Shown: one piece after another, positions 5,607 to 13,149 of the stretch
Layout of the letters: each line of letters begins with the position of its first letter
Numbering within the stretch: the stretch's first letter is position 1
NCBI GenBank assembly: GCA_016874895.1
Contig: VGSX01000030.1
Span: 1-20,174, forward strand
Direction: 5' to 3'
Source: Deltaproteobacteria bacterium
Lineage (GTDB): Bacteria; Desulfobacterota; Desulfobaccia; Desulfobaccales; Desulfobaccaceae
DNA length: 20,174 nucleotides
The notes under the pieces: model-generated
What the model saw: the letters and a program-made list of their open reading frames with translations, nothing else
What the model was told of the DNA's origin: nothing
Databases searched by the model: none
Made by a program: the position numbers and the translations under genes

Positions 5607-6161
5607 TTATTTCATCTTCGCCGTAAGCTCTTTTAAATAGGCGGCGGGGTTCTGGAATACACCGGCATGGGCCTTCAGCACAGTGCCGCTTTTATCCAAC
5701 AGCAGGGTTGTCGGGGTCCCCAACACATCGAGTTTATTGTAGACCTTCAAATCGGGATCAGGGAGGAGCGGGAAAGGGACCTTAAATTTCTGTTTCCACA
5801 TATCGACGTTAGCCGGGCTGTCCGCCGCGGCGAGGCCGATAATTTTAATCTTGCCGGCCAGCTTGGGGTCCTTTTGAATGAGTCCGTAAAGGGTGTTTAA
5901 AACTGGCGCCTGGGTGAAGCAATGGGGGCAACTGGTGCCGAAGGCTTCCAATAATACATAGGGCGCGCCGATCTGGCTTAACTTAAAGGGCTGGCCCGGG
6001 GTAACGCCTAAATACTTGGCATCCTCCGGGGTCATGGGGGCCGGAAAGTCCAGGTCGCCCAGTTTATCCCCTTCTTTCACCACGCCCATTGCCGGCGGGG
6101 CCGTCAAAGAGAGCATCAGAGCCATGATAACCAACAGACCCAGAGTAGATTTTCGCAGCAT
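5607..6161 (-). CDS. Exported thioredoxin-fold protein (TlpA/redoxin type), 184 aa
   Basis: The protein opens with a signal peptide: MLRKS, a hydrophobic core to about residue 20, then a likely cleavage near APPAMG (21-26). A TlpA/AhpC-type thioredoxin fold follows. The redox motif is CPHC (78-81) after EAFGTS, and the cis-proline loop LGTP is at 147-150 (P150). A periplasmic or membrane-facing thiol-disulfide oxidoreductase is therefore expected. CPHC resembles the DsbA active site more than the WCPPC of classic TlpA, but the fold order matches TlpA. No cytochrome-maturation genes are adjacent. The upstream helicase gene ends 72 bases away, and AAAGGA on the minus strand gives a fair ribosome site. 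Substrate is unknown. Confidence 0.88.
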   Translation of the reverse strand: MLRKSTLGLLVIMALMLSLTAPPAMGVVKEGDKLGDLDFPAPMTPEDAKYLGVTPGQPFKLSQIGAPYVLLEAFGTSCPHCFTQAPVLNTLYGLIQKDPKLAGKIKIIGLAAADSPANVDMWKQKFKVPFPLLPDPDLKVYNKLDVLGTPTTLLLDKSGTVLKAHAGVFQNPAAYLKELTAKMK

Positions 6162-6233
6162 CCTGTCGTCCTTTCTTGTTTTTTATTATTGGGCCATATT
6201 AAATCATTTACGGTGAAATAGCAAAAAAAAACC

Positions 6234-9170
6234 TCAGCCGGCTCGGGCTTTTTTAAAAAGACGTTCGGCCCGCCAGTCCACCGGGATCTGCACCAACGCC
6301 CCCTGCCGGTGCTGATAGAGGAGGTGCCCTTGCTGGCTGCCGAAGGCAAAGAGCCGGGCCGTCAGGGCTACATCCTGGCGGCAATAATCAGTAAGTTCCT
6401 TGAGACGGCCTTCCTTGAACAATTGCAGGGCCAGGAGGCCGTCCCCGCTTTTGGCTGCTCCCAGGGTTTTTTCTGCCAGGTGCCCGAGGGAAAGGTTGTG
6501 CCCCAGAACTGACCGGATATCCTCAAAAATATCCAGAGTCGGCAAGGCTGCCAGGTCAATGGCGGTGTAGGGCTGCAAAACCTTGTAGTCGAATCGTTTC
6601 AAATTAAATCCTACCACCAGGTCAGCTTCCTGCAACCGCCGGCAGAGTTCGCCGGCTTGGGCCTCGAAATAGACTTCATATCTTTGTTCGGCCAGGTCGG
6701 CCACCACAGCCACCGACAGGCGCATCTTCTGGCACTTGTGCCAGCCGCCCACCTCCTCGGCCGAGAGTTGCGTCTCGATATCCACGACCGCGATACGATA
6801 GGAGTCGGTCCAGGGCAGGAAGCAGATGGGTTCGGAGGTCTCGGCCGGGGCCATCGGATAAATCTCCGGTTTTTCCTGGGTGGGCTGGCTTTCTGGGGAG
6901 GGTTCTAGCCTCAACAAGCCTTGCACCACCTGGAGCGCGGCGGCCTTGTCCAAGGGTTTGTTGCCAGCCCCGCATTTGGGGGAGTGGATGCAGGACGGGC
7001 AGCCGTCTTCGCAGCCGCAGGCGGCAATCAGGTCCCGGGTTTTGGCCAGGAGGGGTTCGGTCATGTCGTAGGCCCGGGCCGCCAGCCCCACGCCCCCGGG
7101 GTAGCCGTCGTAGATGAAAATCGCCGCCTTCTGCACCTGAGGGTGCAAGGGGTGGGAAATCCCGCCGATATCATAACGGTCGGCCAGGGCGAAGAGGGGG
7201 AACATGCTGATGAGGGCGTGTTCCAGGGCATGGATGCCCCCCATGAAGTGACCGCCGGAATCTAGCACGGCTTTTTTGATGGCATCGGGTATTTCCAGCC
7301 ACATCCCCACGGTTTCAAAAATCTGGGGCGGTAGTTCCAATGGAATGACCCCCAGCAATTCCTGCCCCACCAGGCGTCTTTTTTCATAGGCCAGAATCCG
7401 GTGGGTTACTTTCAGCCGGCCTAGGTGTGCCGTAAAGCCGGGCAGCTCCCGGCTGGCGAACTTCTCCAGGATTTCCGTTTCCTTGTCGCTCTGGATGCGG
7501 GTGAAATACGTGGGCTCCACCGGGCTCACCAGGATGTTGCGCCTCTCCAGGTCCAGGCGCTCCACCAGGTAGGAGGTGGCCTTATGGAGATAGATGGCCC
7601 CCGGATGGCACTCCGTCAGGGCCCGGTGGCCGTCGATACTGCCGATGGGGCGTTTGCCGCCGACTTTGAAAATCGCCAGACTCTGGCCGATACCCCGGAT
7701 ATTAACTTCTTTATGGGGAAAACGGGAATTGGGGTACCAGGTCTCCGAGGCCGCGGCCCGGAGCAGTTTCTTTTCCTGGACCAGGGAGGCGATGTGCTCC
7801 CGGTAGGCCGACAGATCAAAAACCGCTTCATTCTGCCACTGCAAGGGTAATTCCTGGGCCGCGCAGGGGAGGTGGGCCTTCACCACATGGGGGTTATGCG
7901 GGTCCAGGACCGCGGCTTCGAACTGGCGGGAGAAAAACTCCTGGGGATGTTTCATAAAGAACTGGTCCAGGGCATCGGGTTGGGCCACCAACAGTACCAG
8001 GGAATCCTGGCCCCAGCGTCCCACCCGGCCACTGCGCTGCCAGGCCGTTACCATCGTCCCGGGGTAGCCCACTAGAATGCAGACATCCAGGCCGCCGATG
8101 TCGATGCCCATCTCCAGGGCGCTGGTGGAGATGACCCCCAACATCTTGCCGCCGGCCAGACGCCGTTCAATATCCCGGCGCTCCTCCGGCAGAAAGCCGG
8201 CCCGGTACGAACTGATTAATCTTTTTAATTCCGGGGCCTGCCGCAGGGCCCAGAGATGCATCAGTTCGGTGATCTTCCGGGCCTGGGTGAAACAGATAGT
8301 AGCGAGTCCCTGGCGCAGCACCTGCACGAAGAGGCGGGCGGCCAGGGCCGCGGAACTACCGTCTGGGTTGAGGAAGAGAAAGTGCCTGCCCGCCAAAGGC
8401 GCCCCCGAGGCCGAGATCACCTCGACCTCGCTGCCGGTGAGTTTGGCGGCCAACTCGCCCGGATTGTCAATGGTGGCGGATGCCAGGATATAGCGGGGCG
8501 AGGAGCCGTAATGCCGGCAGAGGCGGTTCAGCCGCCGCAGCACCTGGGCCATGTGACTGCCAAAGATACCCTTGTAGGTGTGCACCTCGTCGATGACTAC
8601 ATACTGTAATCGGGAGAAAAACCCCCGCCAGGATTCGTGGTAGGGCAGCAGACCCAGGTGCAGCATATCCGGGTTGGTGATCAGGATGTGGGGCGGCCGC
8701 AGGCGGAGCTGCTTCCGCACTTCCGGGGGAGTATCGCCGTCGTAGATGGCCACAGTGAAGGCGGGGGAGGGGAGGGCGGCCTGCAATTCCTCCAGGGTCT
8801 TCAACTGGTCCTGTTCCAGGGCCTTGAGGGGGAACAAGTAGAGGGCCCGGCTCTCCGGCCTCTGCAGGAGTTCTGCCGCCACCGGGATATTGTAAATCAG
8901 AGTCTTGCCGCTGGCCGTGGGGGTGGCCACCAGAATATGGTTCCCGGCCTGGAGGGAATCCAGGGCCTGGGCCTGGTGCGAATATAACCGGGTGATGCCC
9001 AGCCTGGTGAGGGCTTCCCGGAGCGGCGGGGGCAGAGGCTGGCCGGGAACGCCAAAAACCGCCTCCGTGGCCGGGAGATAATGATAGTGGCTGATGAAAG
9101 CCTGAGTTTCCGGAGAAGACCGCAGCTTCCCCAGAAAGGCTGCTAGCCTGGGATTATTGACTGTTGTCAT
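6234..9170 (-). CDS. MrfA/YprA-like DEVH helicase fused to an MrfB/YprB-like DEDDy exonuclease, 978 aa
   Basis: Residues 1-about 740 are a superfamily-2 helicase. Motifs in order are ATPTASGKT (82-90), DEVH (194-197), SAT (231-233), a GIDIGGLDVCI segment, and QRSGRVGR (378-385). The DUF1998-type C-terminal region has five clustered cysteines (C718, C720, C724, C727, C733). This is the layout of Bacillus MrfA (YprA), a DNA repair helicase for mitomycin damage. After a Pro/Glu-rich linker, residues about 790-945 form a DEDD nuclease: VVDIET (D797, E799), GFNLKRFD (D861) and YCRQD (Y929, D933), as in MrfB (YprB), which is a separate gene in Bacillus. ATG 9170 was chosen because an upstream TTG (9197) lies inside a heptamer repeat; neither has a clear Shine-Dalgarno. 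No MrfB-type TPR part is visible. Confidence 0.9.
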   Translation of the reverse strand: MTTVNNPRLAAFLGKLRSSPETQAFISHYHYLPATEAVFGVPGQPLPPPLREALTRLGITRLYSHQAQALDSLQAGNHILVATPTASGKTLIYNIPVAAELLQRPESRALYLFPLKALEQDQLKTLEELQAALPSPAFTVAIYDGDTPPEVRKQLRLRPPHILITNPDMLHLGLLPYHESWRGFFSRLQYVVIDEVHTYKGIFGSHMAQVLRRLNRLCRHYGSSPRYILASATIDNPGELAAKLTGSEVEVISASGAPLAGRHFLFLNPDGSSAALAARLFVQVLRQGLATICFTQARKITELMHLWALRQAPELKRLISSYRAGFLPEERRDIERRLAGGKMLGVISTSALEMGIDIGGLDVCILVGYPGTMVTAWQRSGRVGRWGQDSLVLLVAQPDALDQFFMKHPQEFFSRQFEAAVLDPHNPHVVKAHLPCAAQELPLQWQNEAVFDLSAYREHIASLVQEKKLLRAAASETWYPNSRFPHKEVNIRGIGQSLAIFKVGGKRPIGSIDGHRALTECHPGAIYLHKATSYLVERLDLERRNILVSPVEPTYFTRIQSDKETEILEKFASRELPGFTAHLGRLKVTHRILAYEKRRLVGQELLGVIPLELPPQIFETVGMWLEIPDAIKKAVLDSGGHFMGGIHALEHALISMFPLFALADRYDIGGISHPLHPQVQKAAIFIYDGYPGGVGLAARAYDMTEPLLAKTRDLIAACGCEDGCPSCIHSPKCGAGNKPLDKAAALQVVQGLLRLEPSPESQPTQEKPEIYPMAPAETSEPICFLPWTDSYRIAVVDIETQLSAEEVGGWHKCQKMRLSVAVVADLAEQRYEVYFEAQAGELCRRLQEADLVVGFNLKRFDYKVLQPYTAIDLAALPTLDIFEDIRSVLGHNLSLGHLAEKTLGAAKSGDGLLALQLFKEGRLKELTDYCRQDVALTARLFAFGSQQGHLLYQHRQGALVQIPVDWRAERLFKKARAG

Positions 9171-9183
9171 AATGAGTAGGCGT

Positions 9184-9253
9184 TCAGCGGTCAGCAATCA
9201 GCAATCAGCTATCAGCAATCAGCTGTCAGCTATCAGCTATCAGCTATCAGCAA
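9184..9253. repeat. Tandem heptamer repeat TCAGCNN, ten copies
   Basis: Exactly ten 7-base units follow one another: TCAGCGG, TCAGCAA twice, TCAGCTA, TCAGCAA, TCAGCTG, TCAGCTA three times, and TCAGCAA. The core TCAGC is invariant and only the last two bases vary. The array sits just upstream of the helicase gene and overlaps its possible TTG start. There are no spacers, so this is not CRISPR. It is a short tandem repeat liable to copy-number change. Confidence 0.9.
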
Positions 9254-9323
9254 AAACAAAAGGTTAAGTCAACTAGTTGATAAAACAGCTGTCAGCAATG
9301 TTGTGATAACTATTTGATATTAC

Positions 9324-9407
9324 TTTTTTAGCTGACGGCTGTAAGCTGACCGCTGACCGCTTACACTTATTTTTTAGCTGATGGCTGAAAGCTGACCGCT
9401 GACCGCT
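9324..9407. repeat. Two 38-bp direct repeats built of GCTGANN heptamers, inverted to the array at 9184
   Basis: Copies at 9324-9361 and 9370-9407 each begin with TTTTTTA and continue as four or five heptamers of the type GCTGAYN (including GCTGACC twice in each). They differ at two positions. GCTGA is the reverse complement of TCAGC, so this array faces the one at 9184-9253 across about 70 bases, which contain the perfect 12-bp palindrome TCAACTAGTTGA (9269-9280). The pair could fold into a large cruciform between the helicase and the hdrC-like gene. No coding sequence is seen in 9254-9424. Confidence 0.85.
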
Positions 9408-9424
9408 AAAAAAAGGGAGGTTAG

Positions 9425-9937
9425 CTAATCATCCCCTGCGTTCTTAGGCGGATGTTGGCCCTGAGGGGCCGCCGCCAGTTCCTGGGCCATCTCGGCCAGG
9501 AGCGGAGGCAGGCTGTCTGCCGCATCAGGCCGGGAGATGAGCCGGGCCAGGAACCGTTGCCGCAACTGCTGCAGGAGTTCTTCTCCCTGACGGCACCGAT
9601 CAGCCAGTTCCGGGTTGATCAATCCCTCCTGCACGGCCAGCCGCCGCAGTCCCTGAATAATATCCAGGAACCGGACATCCTGGGGGCACTGAAAGGAGCA
9701 GCGGGCGCAAGCCAGGCAATACCACAAGGCCGGAGAAGTTAACAGTTCAGTCCTCATCCCATACATGATCTGCCGCAGGATGCGGCTGGGACTGAAGTCC
9801 GGCGTCAGGGCGCTCACCGGACAGACGGCGGTGCAGACACCGCAGGAAAAACAGCGCACCACATGCTGGCAACCCGGTTCCCGGGCCAGCTCTTCCTTAA
9901 ATTCAGGCTCAAGATCCTGTATCCGGATTTTTTCCAT
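9425..9937 (-). CDS. HdrC-like protein with two [4Fe-4S] clusters, 170 aa
   Basis: HdrC subunits pass electrons through two [4Fe-4S] clusters to HdrB in heterodisulfide-reductase-type complexes. Both ligand sets are complete: CFSCGVCTAVCP (C29, C32, C35, C39) and CLACARCSFQCP (C74, C77, C80, C84). Around them are typical HdrC features such as SRILRQIMYG and LWYCLACARC. The tail beyond residue about 120 is charged and Gln/Ala-rich. There is no HdrB or HdrA in the window. Instead the gene is last in a minus-strand run, two bases after the ferredoxin gene, downstream of FwdA-like and FwdB-like genes. It is soluble, without a signal peptide, and probably the exit or entry electron carrier of that cluster. 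A generic 4Fe-4S dicluster protein is the alternative name. Confidence 0.88.
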   Translation of the reverse strand: MEKIRIQDLEPEFKEELAREPGCQHVVRCFSCGVCTAVCPVSALTPDFSPSRILRQIMYGMRTELLTSPALWYCLACARCSFQCPQDVRFLDIIQGLRRLAVQEGLINPELADRCRQGEELLQQLRQRFLARLISRPDAADSLPPLLAEMAQELAAAPQGQHPPKNAGDD

Positions 9938-9939
9938 AA

Positions 9940-10395
9940 TTAAAATAGCACGATAGCCTTAGTGGGGCAATATTCGGCGCACTTGCTGCACTTTTCCGCG
10001 GCCTGCAGCAAGCGGGTGCATCTTTCCTGATGCACCACTACGGCACCCCCGTTGACGATGTGAAAGATAACCTTATCCTGTGGTCTGGGGCCTTTCCCTA
10101 ACCTGGCGTCGGCGCAGTTGCCCAGGTGAAATTCGCACATGGCCACACAGATACCGCAACCGATACACTTTTCCAGGTCAATCTGCATCCCGGCCGCGGC
10201 CTGAACCGTAGGCTGGCCCAATAACTCGTGCAGCGCCTCGATGAAACCGGCATAATCCGGCTCATGCAGCACCGGACAATCCTCCGGGGCCAGTTCCCGC
10301 GTCAGGAGAAAACCGGCAAATTCGGCGCAGGTGAGACCGCATCGGCCGCAGTCCAGGTTGGGCAGGAATTCCTGTATCTCTTCCACCGCCGGCAT
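9940..10395 (-). CDS. Multi-cluster ferredoxin-like protein with N-terminal Fe-S domain, 151 aa
   Basis: A soluble iron-sulfur protein. The N-terminus has LPNLDCGRCGLTCAEFA (C16, C19, C23, with C40 further on), resembling the [4Fe-4S] 'Fes' domain of RnfB and the corrinoid/CODH proteins, though with one residue fewer in the second spacing. The second half is ferredoxin-like: CIGCGICVAMC (C77, C80, C83, C87), C94, then C126 and CSKCAEYCP (C136, C139, C143), probably two more clusters. The first set lacks the usual proline after its fourth cysteine. ATG 10395 was preferred to the upstream TTG 10413: it overlaps the FwdA-like stop as TGATG, with AAAGG before it. It is coupled on both sides, which argues for an electron-transfer subunit of the FwdBA-like complex. 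Confidence 0.85.
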   Translation of the reverse strand: MPAVEEIQEFLPNLDCGRCGLTCAEFAGFLLTRELAPEDCPVLHEPDYAGFIEALHELLGQPTVQAAAGMQIDLEKCIGCGICVAMCEFHLGNCADARLGKGPRPQDKVIFHIVNGGAVVVHQERCTRLLQAAEKCSKCAEYCPTKAIVLF

Positions 10396-11762
10396 CAGGG
10401 CGCCTTTTGCCAATGAATCTCCGGGTTGGGGTGAACCCTTAAATTACCCGGACGGAAACTGGATTTCGCATAGAGGCCATCGATTATGTGGTTCGGCAAC
10501 GCCCCGGTCCGCCGGTAGAAAGTGGCTTTCGAGACTGTGTGGTTTACTATCTCGTAATTATCCACCACACGTTCCCCTGCTTTCAGCAGCATGCGGCAGC
10601 GGTTGAAACTTTGGGGCCACCAGGAAAGCGTTGGCAGATCGTAGATGGACACGTCGGCCCTGGCTCCGGGACGTAAATGGCCCCGGTCCGGGAGGCCCAG
10701 GTGTTGGGCCGGCAGACTGCGGGTGCTTCTGAGCCAGTCATGCAGGCTATAGCTGCAGGGGGCCAGGTCCTCCCCCCAGAAACGGCGGCGGCTGTGATGG
10801 TCGCAGAGCCAGGAAAATAGTTGGGGAAAACTGCTCACCGGGGTCTGCCGCAAATCCGCCGCCGAAAAAGCCAGGTTGGCCTGGCGGCAGTGCAAGGCTA
10901 GCTCCAGAGCCCGGCGGGGTGCCTCCGGGTCCGGGGAGCCATGGAGATCACAAGGCGCAAACCGGTCCTGGTCAATCGTCAGCGGCACCAATGACCCTTG
11001 CGACCGGGGAGCGGGAGGGAGAAGTCCCATATCAGCAGAAACCCCGGCTGCCAACAGGCGGTGGGCCTTTTCCAAGGCCTCAGGGTTCACCAGGGCTGGC
11101 CCCAGGCATGCGAGATGGAATCGGCCGGAGGACGGCAGACCGGCGGTCAACAATTCCGGAGTGGCCTCTAGAGATATTTTACTATCTAATATATGTAATA
11201 TATTGTCTAATATATCTAAAACTGCTTCCAGAGATATCGTACGATGCTGATAAAATTCCTGACGATAACGGACAAATGGCTCCGCCACCCGGAGGGTGAG
11301 ACCGCCACAGTGCTCCAGGAGATAGGCCCAGGCCGCCGCTACCTCTGATAAATTTTCCTTATTTTTCAAAAAAATATCAAAATCTCGCAGGTTAAGGGTT
11401 AGCGAGGCGGAGGTATCCATGAGGGGGATGGCGGCCAGCTCCCGGTGAACGTAATTGGCGGTGGGCAGGGTCAGGTCCGGTTCATGGATATGGGTGTAGC
11501 CCAGGAGGGCATAGGATTCCCCCAGTTCCCGGGGGGAGGGCAGCCCACCCCAGAGGCGCAGAAAATTCTGGCCGTATCCGGCCACCGGACTGCGCAGCTC
11601 CAGGGCTGCGGGCGTCACTGCCAGACCTCGGGCATCTATCGCCTCATCGACCTCGGTCAAATGGTCTACCACCCGGCCATGGGCAATGAAGAGATCCCGC
11701 ACCTCGCCATCCCAATTGCTGCTCGGATCAAAAACGATACCGCCCTGAATAACCAACCCCAT
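10395..11762 (-). CDS. FwdA-like amidohydrolase-fold protein lacking the metal-binding residues, 455 aa
   Basis: FwdA hydrolyses formylmethanofuran at a dinuclear metal site. Family marks are clear at the ends: LVIQGGIVFDP and DGEVRDLFIAHGRVVD (residues 3-33), and TRSLPAQHLGLPDRGHL with GARADVSIYDL (347-376). The catalytic positions are changed. The HxH that precedes AG reads RSP (R57, P59). The carbamylated-lysine segment has Arg (LRVAEP, R158). The HVHC segment reads SLEA (S197, E199). The TDHP aspartate is Ala (SAAD, A302). It is also shorter than FwdA (about 570 aa in methanogens, from memory). So it is probably not a hydrolase. ATG 11762 starts the conserved part; ATG 11834 would add 24 unconserved residues. 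An AT-rich internal repeat lies at residues 176-200. It is transcribed after the FwdB-like gene. Confidence 0.82.
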   Translation of the reverse strand: MGLVIQGGIVFDPSSNWDGEVRDLFIAHGRVVDHLTEVDEAIDARGLAVTPAALELRSPVAGYGQNFLRLWGGLPSPRELGESYALLGYTHIHEPDLTLPTANYVHRELAAIPLMDTSASLTLNLRDFDIFLKNKENLSEVAAAWAYLLEHCGGLTLRVAEPFVRYRQEFYQHRTISLEAVLDILDNILHILDSKISLEATPELLTAGLPSSGRFHLACLGPALVNPEALEKAHRLLAAGVSADMGLLPPAPRSQGSLVPLTIDQDRFAPCDLHGSPDPEAPRRALELALHCRQANLAFSAADLRQTPVSSFPQLFSWLCDHHSRRRFWGEDLAPCSYSLHDWLRSTRSLPAQHLGLPDRGHLRPGARADVSIYDLPTLSWWPQSFNRCRMLLKAGERVVDNYEIVNHTVSKATFYRRTGALPNHIIDGLYAKSSFRPGNLRVHPNPEIHWQKAP

Positions 11763-11835
11763 GAAGAAGTTCCTGCTCCGTCTAACCCTGCATTTCCATA
11801 TTAACAATAAAATCGGCGCATTGCAGAAAACCATC

Positions 11836-13104
11836 CTAAAGCAGGGCGGTCAGTTCCCGGAGCACCCGGGAATCCGACCACAGGTGGGTAGAGACAATTT
11901 TGGGCAAAAAAAGGGGCAACCCGTCCATCCGATAGGCGATTTCGGGTGTTTCCACGCCGGCCAGGGCTACGGGGATGACCACCTCGGCGTGTCCCGTGGT
12001 GCGGTTGGCAAAGGGGCTCAGGGCCACCACCGGGACCTGTCGTTTTTTGAGACGGTCTATCTCTTCCTGAGACAAAAACCAGAAAAGATCGGCCCCCACC
12101 ACCACCACGGCGTCCACTTCGGACCAGGCCACGGGTTCCGCCTGCCCTGTTCCTGCCAAGTCATGGCCGAAATCCGGGGCCAGCGGAGATCCCAATTCTC
12201 GCAACAACAGGTGATACAATCCCGTGGAATTAAAATCCGCGGTGAGGGGAAAAAAGATAAAAGGACTCCCGCGGTTGAGCCGGGCGGTAAGCTCCCCCAG
12301 GCCGTCCAGCAATTCCTGGGCCGGACCGTAACTGACTCCCCGGCCGAAGAATATTACCCCATAGGAGGCCTCTTCCAGGAGGGCCGCCAACCGGCGCAGT
12401 CCCCTAATGGCCGGCGGTTTTCCTCCCGTCAGGGCGGCCAGCAGACCTTGGACCAGCGCAGGTTCCTGGCCGGGCTCCAGCCGGATAAAGAGCTTGACGA
12501 ATTCAGCCAGTTCGGTCCGATACACGTCCACCGCGGCAAGGCGGCGCTCTTCCAGACCCCGTTCCGTAAATTTGCCCCGGGCAAAGACGGAATACCGCAC
12601 CACATGCCGGGGGCAGGAGTGCAGGGGATTGGCCCCCCAGAACACCACTGTGTCTGCTTCGTCCCGGATGACATCTAAAGACGCCCAAAACAGGCCATGT
12701 TTCATCAGGCTCCGATAATAAGGGGCTTTAAAGGCCAGGTCGGCCGGCTCCAGCCGGGCCCGGGTGCTGCGGGCCAGATCCAGGGCTGCTTCCTGGGCCC
12801 AGGAGCCCGAATTGGTCAGACCGTAAATCACCGGCCGGCTGGCCCTGGTCAATATCTCCGCGGTCCGCTTTAGGGCTGCTTCGTAAGGGACGGTTTGCCA
12901 GAGGCATCCTTGCTTTATCCGGGGTTGTTGGAGACGGCGGCGCTCTTTTTTGGGATGGAATCTCTTGTGCGCCAGAAACTTGCTGGCGCCCCAGAGACAG
13001 ATATTGGCGGCCTGGTAGATACGGTCGTCCACCACCGTGATGTCAATATCGTCGCAGAGGCAGGCGCAGCCCGGACAGATTGCCGATTCGATTCTTGCTT
13101 CCAA
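11836..13104 (-). CDS. FwdB-like (formylmethanofuran dehydrogenase subunit B) protein with altered active site, 422 aa
   Basis: FwdB reduces CO2 at a bis-pterin W/Mo centre. The N-terminal [4Fe-4S] set is intact (CPGCACLC: C10, C13, C17, plus C36). Scaffold motifs match FwdB throughout: VIYGLT (92-97), WGANPLHSCPRH (156-167), VIPVALAGVET (376-386) and YRMDGLP (391-397). However, the CHGP segment carrying the metal-ligand cysteine and catalytic histidine reads FKAP (F125, K126), and the MRGHYN segment with the catalytic arginine reads LTADFN (287-292). The pterin catalyst is therefore probably absent or different, as also proposed for FhcB of methylotrophs. The start is TTG 13104: an in-frame TAG lies three codons upstream, so no earlier start exists. 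It is first of four minus-strand genes, with no FwdC, FwdD or furan-pathway genes nearby. Confidence 0.85.
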   Translation of the reverse strand: MEARIESAICPGCACLCDDIDITVVDDRIYQAANICLWGASKFLAHKRFHPKKERRRLQQPRIKQGCLWQTVPYEAALKRTAEILTRASRPVIYGLTNSGSWAQEAALDLARSTRARLEPADLAFKAPYYRSLMKHGLFWASLDVIRDEADTVVFWGANPLHSCPRHVVRYSVFARGKFTERGLEERRLAAVDVYRTELAEFVKLFIRLEPGQEPALVQGLLAALTGGKPPAIRGLRRLAALLEEASYGVIFFGRGVSYGPAQELLDGLGELTARLNRGSPFIFFPLTADFNSTGLYHLLLRELGSPLAPDFGHDLAGTGQAEPVAWSEVDAVVVVGADLFWFLSQEEIDRLKKRQVPVVALSPFANRTTGHAEVVIPVALAGVETPEIAYRMDGLPLFLPKIVSTHLWSDSRVLRELTALL

Positions 13105-13114
13105 AATGTTCTAC

Positions 13115-13126
13115 ACTTTTAAAAGT
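13115..13126. promoter_or_regulatory. 12-bp perfect palindrome near the FwdB-like start
   Basis: ACTTTTAAAAGT (13115-13126) is a perfect palindrome about 10 bases upstream of the TTG start of the FwdB-like gene, within its mRNA leader. It could be an operator or chance in AT-rich DNA. Confidence 0.25.
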
Positions 13127-13149
13127 TCAGATCAAAGGATACTCACTAT

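Noticed and set aside
6216..6236. Intrinsic terminator at the end of the helicase gene
   Set aside because: There is a long T-run on the minus strand, but the preceding self-complementary part (AGCC/GGCT) is only about four pairs, too weak to call.
9171..9197. Extra N-terminal nine residues of the helicase from a TTG start
   Set aside because: The start codon would lie inside the heptamer array and has no ribosome site; ATG 9170 begins at sequence outside the repeat.
9184..9407. CRISPR array
   Set aside because: The units are 7 bases long, directly adjoining, and without spacers; no cas genes nearby.
9425..10395. A complete heterodisulfide reductase
   Set aside because: Only an HdrC-like gene is present; there is no HdrB (CCG domains) and no HdrA flavoprotein.
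11761..12678. Long plus-strand open frame (305 codons) opposite the FwdB-like gene
   Set aside because: It lies antisense to two well-recognised proteins, has low-complexity Gly/Gln/His-rich composition and no motif; a by-product of GC-rich codon use.
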